Of a stretch of DNA of 6,088 bases, positions 1 through 3,368 are shown one piece after another (the stretch's first letter is position 1; each line of letters opens with the position of its first letter). Position numbers and translations under genes: made by a program. The notes beneath the pieces were generated by a model that saw only the letters and a program-made list of their open reading frames with translations, made no database searches and had not been told where the DNA came from. Source of the DNA: an uncultured Ruminococcus sp. (lineage in GTDB: Bacteria > Bacillota > Clostridia > Oscillospirales > Ruminococcaceae); contig CAMWUF010000073.1 of NCBI GenBank assembly GCA_947177375.1, positions 1-6,088 on the forward strand, written 5' to 3'.

Positions 1-1
1 A

Positions 2-724
2 CAAGATGCAAATAATTTATTAGCAATTGAATATATCAAAGCTATGAGAAAATTAAATTTAAATTTAGAGTTATTTACAATTCCACGACAAGATGTTCTG
101 CATGATAGTTTAGAAACAAGTGCAAAATTTGCAAGTGCAAGTTTTATCAGAAAAGCAATTTTAGAAACAAAAGAAAATTATTTTAATTTTATTCCAGTAG
201 AAACAGCAGAATTATTAACACAAAGATTACAGGAAAATCATGTTGCAGAGATAAAAAATTTAGAATCTGTGATATTATATAAAATGCGTCTGATTTCAGA
301 AGCAGAATTATTAAATTTACCAGATATGACACCTGCACTTGCAAAGCGTTTTCTACATGCGAAAAATGCTAATAGCTTAGCTGAATTTTTAGCAAGTATA
401 AAAACCAAATGCTTTACTATGGCAAGAATTAAAAGAATTATCATGTGTGCGATAATTGGCATTCAGAAACAGGATTTATTCTTGCAACAGCCTTATGCAA
501 GAATTTTAGCATTGAATCAGAAAGGCAGTGAATTATTAGCAATTCTGAAAAAAACAAGTAATATTATGTTAGGAACATCTCTGAAAAAATTATCTGGTTT
601 TAGTCCAGAAGCAAAAAAATTTGCTCAGATAGAAATAAATGCCTCACAAGTCTATGGACTTGCACAGAAAAATATCATTTCTGCTGAACAGGAATTCAGA
701 GCCAAAATTATAAAACATGAATAA
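2..724 (+). CDS. tmcAL: tRNA(Met) cytidine acetate ligase TmcAL, 3' part only
   Basis: TmcAL (formerly YlbM, a nucleotidyltransferase-fold protein) uses ATP and acetate to make N4-acetylcytidine at the wobble base of elongator tRNA(Met) in the cytoplasm. The reading frame is open to the left edge, and the codons before the first ATG at 44 read QDANNLLAIEYIKAM. This matches the family segment that precedes the central region, so 44 is not the start. About 240 residues remain of a protein usually near 400; the N-terminal nucleotide-binding part with its HxGH-like motif is missing. Visible family landmarks are the SASFIRK segment, where the family typically has a SATSIRK-like sequence, and the IKTKCFTMARIKRII stretch near residues 128-142 of the fragment, typical of the C-terminal helical part. 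The gene ends 41 bases before the next one, with no terminator between, so the two probably share a transcript. The assignment comes from remembered family motifs and is fairly secure. Confidence 0.85.
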   Translation, partial: QDANNLLAIEYIKAMRKLNLNLELFTIPRQDVLHDSLETSAKFASASFIRKAILETKENYFNFIPVETAELLTQRLQENHVAEIKNLESVILYKMRLISEAELLNLPDMTPALAKRFLHAKNANSLAEFLASIKTKCFTMARIKRIIMCAIIGIQKQDLFLQQPYARILALNQKGSELLAILKKTSNIMLGTSLKKLSGFSPEAKKFAQIEINASQVYGLAQKNIISAEQEFRAKIIKHE

Positions 725-730
725 ATTATT

Positions 731-750
731 TTATTTAGAGTTATTTAGAA
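731..750 (+). repeat. Tandem 10-bp direct repeat before the leucine-rich-repeat gene
   Basis: TTATTTAGAG is followed directly by TTATTTAGAA. Nine of ten positions match, and the end of the second copy runs into the Shine-Dalgarno. It may be no more than AT-rich duplication; no function can be assigned. Confidence 0.5.
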
Positions 751-765
751 AGGAGTGAAAATTTT

Positions 766-1887
766 GTGATATATTTAAAACAAATTGACAAAGTTTCTGC
801 ATGGGAATTTTATCAGAATCGGGATATTATTTCATTTAGCTTGCCTGAAACGGTTCAGCATATTGAAAATTATGCTTTTTATGGTTGCAGAGAAATGGAA
901 AATATTTTCCTGCCTGCATTTGTTGCAGATTTAGGAAATGGTGTATTTATGAATTGCATTCGATTACAGGAAATTACTTTGCCAGAGCAAATTTCTGAAA
1001 TCAAGACAGATGCATTTGCAGGGTGTTTGAGTCTTGGATTGGCTGAATTTTCAGAAAATATTACGTCCATTGGTGACAGAAGTTTCTATCGCTGTACAAA
1101 TTTGTCACACATTGCGTTTCCGCCTGTACTGGAAAAAATCGGAAATAGTGCTTTTGAACATTGCAGCAAATTAAAATCTGTTAAATTGCCAGAAACTGTT
1201 ACTCATATCGGAAGCAGAGCATTTTCTGACTGTTGGAATTTAGGCACAGCAAGATTATCCAGTAATATTAATCGTATTAAAAAATGGGCATTTTATAATT
1301 GCTGGAGTCTGCATGCCGTAAAGTTGCCAAAAGAATTGGCAGAAATCGGTGAAGAAGCATTTTGCAATTGTGTATCTCTGAAAAAAATAGTTCTTCCCAA
1401 AAGATTGAAAAAAATTCGGAAACGTGCTTTTATGGGTTGTAACAGTCTGGAAAAAGTTTATATTCCAGCAAGTGTTCGTAAAATCGGTGAAGATGCATTT
1501 GCCTGTTGTAAGAATTTGCATGAAGTTAAAATGCATGATACAACACAGTGTATTAATTCCAGTTTGCTGGAATATGCAAATATATTACATCTTTTGAAAA
1601 ATCATAAACATGTAAGAATTGAAATTTGTCGTCAGCATGGAATCACACAAGAAGAAAAATTATTATTTCGATTCTGGAATGAAAAAAATAATTTTTCCAG
1701 AACACTGTTTTTCAATCAAATGCAAAAACCAGAATATAAAATTCCGATTGCTGTTTTGATGGCAGAAGAACAGGAAGAATCTGTTTTTAAAAATTATATC
1801 CAGACACATTTCAAAGAAGTTGCACAGTTTTTATTTCGGCATGGTGATGAAGAAAATTCAGCAAGATTACTTGCCATGTGCCGTTAA
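766..1887 (+). CDS. BspA-type leucine-rich-repeat protein, probably cytoplasmic
   Basis: The 373-residue product is built on the BspA-type repeat pattern (LPxxVxxIGxxAFxxCxxL, LRR_5 family). Ten consecutive 23-residue repeats run from residue 24 to 253 without insertion or deletion, and residues 1-23 look like a degenerate capping repeat. Every repeat has Cys at its position 18 and Phe at position 15. Repeats 7-9 are rich in Lys and Arg. Residues from about 254 to 373 carry no repeat and look mainly helical; I do not recognise them. The GTG start at 766 is chosen because AAAGGAG at 749-755 sits 10 bases upstream and the repeat register begins soon after. There is no hydrophobic signal peptide, membrane segment or sorting motif, whereas many relatives are secreted or surface-bound, so this one is inferred to be cytosolic. 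It follows tmcAL closely and ends just before the rpsF promoter. Such repeats usually bind proteins; partner and function are unknown. Confidence 0.85.
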   Translation: MIYLKQIDKVSAWEFYQNRDIISFSLPETVQHIENYAFYGCREMENIFLPAFVADLGNGVFMNCIRLQEITLPEQISEIKTDAFAGCLSLGLAEFSENITSIGDRSFYRCTNLSHIAFPPVLEKIGNSAFEHCSKLKSVKLPETVTHIGSRAFSDCWNLGTARLSSNINRIKKWAFYNCWSLHAVKLPKELAEIGEEAFCNCVSLKKIVLPKRLKKIRKRAFMGCNSLEKVYIPASVRKIGEDAFACCKNLHEVKMHDTTQCINSSLLEYANILHLLKNHKHVRIEICRQHGITQEEKLLFRFWNEKNNFSRTLFFNQMQKPEYKIPIAVLMAEEQEESVFKNYIQTHFKEVAQFLFRHGDEENSARLLAMCR

Positions 1888-1893
1888 GTGAAT

Positions 1894-1944
1894 GAAAAAA
1901 ATTTTCAAAAAATACTTGACAAGCTTTGGATTTTATGCTATAAT
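1894..1944 (+). promoter_or_regulatory. Near-consensus sigma-A promoter of the rpsF-ssb-rpsR operon
   Basis: A perfect -35 (TTGACA, 1916-1921) and a perfect -10 (TATAAT, 1939-1944) are separated by 17 bases. A TG dinucleotide at 1936-1937, one base before the -10, makes it an extended -10 element. The A- and T-tracts at about 1892-1915 fit the UP-element consensus at roughly 11-12 of its 14 specified positions, depending on register. Transcription should start near 1951, giving a leader of about 70 bases before the rpsF start at 2021. Such a full set of elements suits a gene for an abundant ribosomal protein. Confidence 0.93.
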
Positions 1945-1949
1945 ATATT

Positions 1950-2012
1950 GGACTGCTTAAGAAATGCAGTTCCAATCCTTGCCTGTTTATCAGGCGAAAT
2001 CCAGAAGGAGGT
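1950..2012 (+). promoter_or_regulatory. Structured 5' leader of rpsF, possible autoregulatory site
   Basis: Two hairpins can be drawn. The first pairs 1950-1956 with 1966-1972 (seven pairs including one G-U, nine-base loop). The second pairs GCCTG (1981-1985) with CAGGC (1991-1995) around a TTTAT loop. TCCTT at 1976-1980, immediately before the second hairpin, is complementary to AAGGA at 2005-2009 inside the Shine-Dalgarno, so a closed form could hide the ribosome binding site. In many bacteria the S6:S18 complex represses its own operon by binding an rpsF leader motif that carries a conserved CCG. No CCG is present here, so either the site has diverged or regulation differs. The pairings are visible in the sequence; the regulatory role is inferred. 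Confidence 0.45.
2003..2012 (+). promoter_or_regulatory. Ribosome binding site that fixes the rpsF start
   Basis: AGAAGGAGGT is an almost perfect Shine-Dalgarno placed 8 bases before ATG at 2021. The in-frame ATG at 1964 has no such site and lies only about 13 bases from the predicted transcription start, so 2021 is the start. Confidence 0.9.
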
Positions 2013-2020
2013 GCTTAAAA

Positions 2021-2326
2021 ATGGCAAAACTGAATGAAAATTATGAAGCTATGGTTGTTTTTAGTCTGAAAAAAGATGAAGAAACAATGAGAGCTACTGT
2101 TGAAAAAGTGAAAGCTTTGATTGAACGTCATGGTTCTTTGACAGAAGAAGTCAGCGAATGGGGCAAGCGTAAATTGGCTTATCCAATTAAGAAAGGCACA
2201 GATGTTAGCACAGAAGGTTATTATGTGGTTTATTCATTCACATCTGCACCAGATTTTCCAGCAGAACTCAACCGTAGATTAAATATCAATGATAATGTTC
2301 TGAGAGCTTTAGTGACGACAAAGTAA
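2021..2326 (+). CDS. rpsF: 30S ribosomal protein S6
   Basis: S6 is a small-subunit protein that pairs with S18 and binds the central domain of 16S rRNA on the platform of the 30S particle. The 101-residue product starts MAKLNENYEAMVVF and contains the family's first strand (YEAMVVF), the WGKRKLAYPIKKGTDVSTEGYYVVY core at about residues 47-71, and the closing RRLNINDNVLRALVTTK segment. It ends right after that segment, without the acidic tail of some Gram-negative forms. The start at 2021 is preferred over the longer in-frame ATG at 1964 because of the strong ribosome binding site and because the extra 19 residues (Arg-rich) do not look like S6. It is the first gene of the rpsF-ssb-rpsR operon, follows a near-consensus promoter, and ends 30 bases before ssb. 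Confidence 0.97.
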   Translation: MAKLNENYEAMVVFSLKKDEETMRATVEKVKALIERHGSLTEEVSEWGKRKLAYPIKKGTDVSTEGYYVVYSFTSAPDFPAELNRRLNINDNVLRALVTTK

Positions 2327-2355
2327 AAATACGGATTGATTCAGGGGGTATTTTT
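2325..2355 (+). promoter_or_regulatory. AT-rich inverted repeat around the ssb Shine-Dalgarno
   Basis: AAAAATAC at 2325-2332 is perfectly complementary to GTATTTTT at 2348-2355, with a 15-base loop. The left arm overlaps the rpsF stop codon, the loop carries AGGGG of the ssb Shine-Dalgarno, and the right arm ends one base before the ssb region leading into ATG at 2357. It could modulate ssb translation; six of eight pairs are A-T, so it would be weak. Function is inferred. Confidence 0.35.
2343..2349 (+). promoter_or_regulatory. Variant ribosome binding site of ssb (AGGGGGT)
   Basis: AGGGGGT differs from AGGAGGT by one A-to-G change, which still pairs with the anti-Shine-Dalgarno as a G-U pair. 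It lies seven bases before ATG at 2357. It fixes that start rather than the in-frame TTG at 2336, and MNKVILMGRL is the normal SSB beginning. Its first five bases fall in the loop of an AT-rich hairpin (2325-2332 with 2348-2355). Confidence 0.75.
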
Positions 2356-2356
2356 T

Positions 2357-2962
2357 ATGAACAAAGTAATTCTTATGGGGAGATTGGTTGCTGACCCAGA
2401 ATTTAGTGTAGCACAAACGGGAATGCCGTTTTGTCGTTTCCGAATTGCAGTAGACCGTCCTGTTTCTACAAGACAGGGTGAGCAGAAGCAGTCTGATTTT
2501 TTCAATGTTACTTGTTTTAATAAGGCTGCTGAACTTGTGAATCAGTATTTTGTAAAGGGCAAACCGATTTTGATTGATGGAAGAATTGAAAATAGTAATT
2601 ACATTGATAAAAACGGTGTGCAACATTATGGTTGTCAAGTTATTGCTGATAAAGTAAATTTTGTACTTTCAGACCCGACTAGAAATAATCAGTCTTATGG
2701 CAATGGCTATAATAATAACTATGGCTATAATAACAACAATGGCTATCAAAATAATAGCTATAATAACAGTAATGGCTATAACGGCAATTACGGTTATCAG
2801 AACAATAGTAATTATTATCAACAGCCTGCACCACAGAATCCTGTGCCACAACAGAATTCTGCACCACAGCAATTTGATGATTCTCCAAAAGATGTTGAAT
2901 TAGGGGATATTGACATCAGCGATTTTGAAGCGATTATTAGTGACGGACAAGTTCCGTTTTAA
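2357..2962 (+). CDS. ssb: Single-stranded DNA-binding protein SSB with an Asn/Tyr-rich linker
   Basis: SSB coats single-stranded DNA in replication, recombination and repair, and recruits partner enzymes through its C-terminal tip. The 201-residue product has an OB-fold at residues 1 to about 106: MNKVILMGRLVADPE opening, FCRFRIAVDR, a DFFNVTCFNKAAE stretch, and KGKPILIDGRIENSNYIDKNG. The linker then begins: residues 110-154 consist only of N (20), Y (11), G (7), S (4) and Q (3). A Pro/Gln-rich part (about 155-175) and an acidic tail follow, ending in the tip SDGQVPF. That tip keeps the essential Pro-Phe end but carries fewer acidic residues right at the end than the common DDDIPF type. Start choice: ATG at 2357 with AGGGGGT upstream. 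The gene lies between rpsF and rpsR, the usual order in Firmicutes, and is co-transcribed with them. Confidence 0.96.
   Translation: MNKVILMGRLVADPEFSVAQTGMPFCRFRIAVDRPVSTRQGEQKQSDFFNVTCFNKAAELVNQYFVKGKPILIDGRIENSNYIDKNGVQHYGCQVIADKVNFVLSDPTRNNQSYGNGYNNNYGYNNNNGYQNNSYNNSNGYNGNYGYQNNSNYYQQPAPQNPVPQQNSAPQQFDDSPKDVELGDIDISDFEAIISDGQVPF
2703..2797 (+). repeat. About 18-bp tandem repeat inside the ssb linker
   Basis: ATGGCTAT occurs at 2703, 2721, 2739 and 2772, with the variants ATAGCTAT at 2754 and ACGGTTAT at 2790. The spacings are 18, 18, 15, 18 and 18 bases, so all are multiples of three. Each unit encodes roughly GYNNN plus one residue. The copies have diverged in between, which suggests an old expansion kept in frame. 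Confidence 0.8.
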
Positions 2963-2984
2963 TCCTTAAATTTTTTGAAAGGAG
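2963..2984 (+). promoter_or_regulatory. rpsR ribosome binding site with a facing anti-Shine-Dalgarno
   Basis: AAAGGAG at 2978-2984 is the ribosome binding site for the ATG at 2998, with a rather long 13-base spacing. TCCTT at 2963-2967, immediately after the ssb stop codon, is complementary to AAGGA at 2979-2983, giving a five-pair hairpin with an 11-base loop that would cover the site. The same TCCTT/AAGGA pair occurs in the rpsF leader. Confidence 0.5.
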
Positions 2985-2997
2985 TTGTGAATCAATT

Positions 2998-3240
2998 ATG
3001 GAACGTGAGAGAAATTCAAGACCATCTAAGCGTCCTCGCAAAAAGGTCTGCATGTTCTGCGTTGACCGTGTAGAAAAAATTGACTACAAAGATATTAACA
3101 AGCTGAAAAAATGCATGACAGAACGCTCTAAAATTCTGCCTCGCCGTGTAACTGGTACATGTGCATATCATCAGCGTGAATTAACAGTTGCTATCAAGAG
3201 AGCAAGACATATTGCTTTGTTGCCTTATGTAAGCGACTAA
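2998..3240 (+). CDS. rpsR: 30S ribosomal protein S18, four-cysteine (zinc-type) form
   Basis: S18 binds next to S6 on the 30S platform and lies near the mRNA exit. The 80-residue product has the standard basic N-terminus (RPSKRPRKK) and the family core: IDYKDINKLKKCMTERSKILPRRVTGT, then an AIKRARHIALLPYVSD end. Cys is present at 18, 21, 39 and 55. This is the C+ pattern of S18 thought to bind zinc, whereas the Bacillus subtilis protein, as I recall it, lacks these cysteines. Length is normal. It is the last gene of the operon, 35 bases after ssb and 20 bases before the terminator stem. If a cysteine-free S18 copy exists elsewhere in the genome, the two could be exchanged under zinc limitation; nothing in this window shows that. 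Confidence 0.97.
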   Translation: MERERNSRPSKRPRKKVCMFCVDRVEKIDYKDINKLKKCMTERSKILPRRVTGTCAYHQRELTVAIKRARHIALLPYVSD

Positions 3241-3260
3241 TAAAAATCAAAAATCATAAT

Positions 3261-3294
3261 AAGCCGTTTCGGATATTTCCGAAACGGTTTTTTT
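3261..3294 (+). terminator. Strong intrinsic terminator after rpsR
   Basis: CCGTTTCGGA at 3264-3273 pairs perfectly with TCCGAAACGG at 3278-3287 around a TATT loop, followed by seven T (3288-3294). AAG at 3261-3263 can extend the stem by pairing with the first T residues. It ends the rpsF-ssb-rpsR transcript and separates it from the ATPase gene. Confidence 0.95.
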
Positions 3295-3368
3295 ATTTGA
3301 AAATACTCATATTTTGTAAGACTTGTACATAGTATGCAATAGTCAAATTATTTGAGAGAAGGTGCATT
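3295..3368 (+). promoter_or_regulatory. Likely promoter/operator region of the ATPase gene
   Basis: Because a strong terminator precedes it, the ATPase gene should have its own promoter here, but none is clear. The best pair is TTGTAC (3323-3328) with AATTAT (3346-3351) at 17-base spacing, which is a poor match. An inverted repeat, TCAAAT-T-ATTTGA at 3343-3355, overlaps that possible -10 and could be an operator. AGAAGG at 3357-3362 is the ribosome binding site, six bases before ATG at 3369. Confidence 0.35.

Noticed and set aside
44..724. ATG at 44 as the start of the first gene
   Set aside because: The frame is open upstream to position 2 and the upstream codons (NNLLAIEYIKA) are part of the TmcAL family sequence, so the gene is cut by the window edge.
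1893..1907. TGAAAA/TTTTCA inverted repeat after the repeat-protein gene, as a terminator
   Set aside because: It has only A-T-rich pairs, a three-base loop and no T-run afterwards. The sequence is better explained as the UP-element of the rpsF promoter.
1964..2020. Longer S6 reading frame starting at ATG 1964
   Set aside because: It has no ribosome binding site, begins about 13 bases after the predicted transcription start, lies inside the leader hairpin and adds 19 residues unlike S6. The start at 2021 has a strong Shine-Dalgarno.
2336..2356. SSB start at TTG 2336
   Set aside because: The extra residues MIQGVFF are not part of SSB. ATG at 2357 with AGGGGGT upstream gives the normal MNKVILMGRL beginning.
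2661..2903. Overlapping open frames on both strands in the ssb linker, rich in Ile or Tyr
   Set aside because: They are shadows of the low-complexity repeat in ssb, without ribosome binding sites or recognisable domains.
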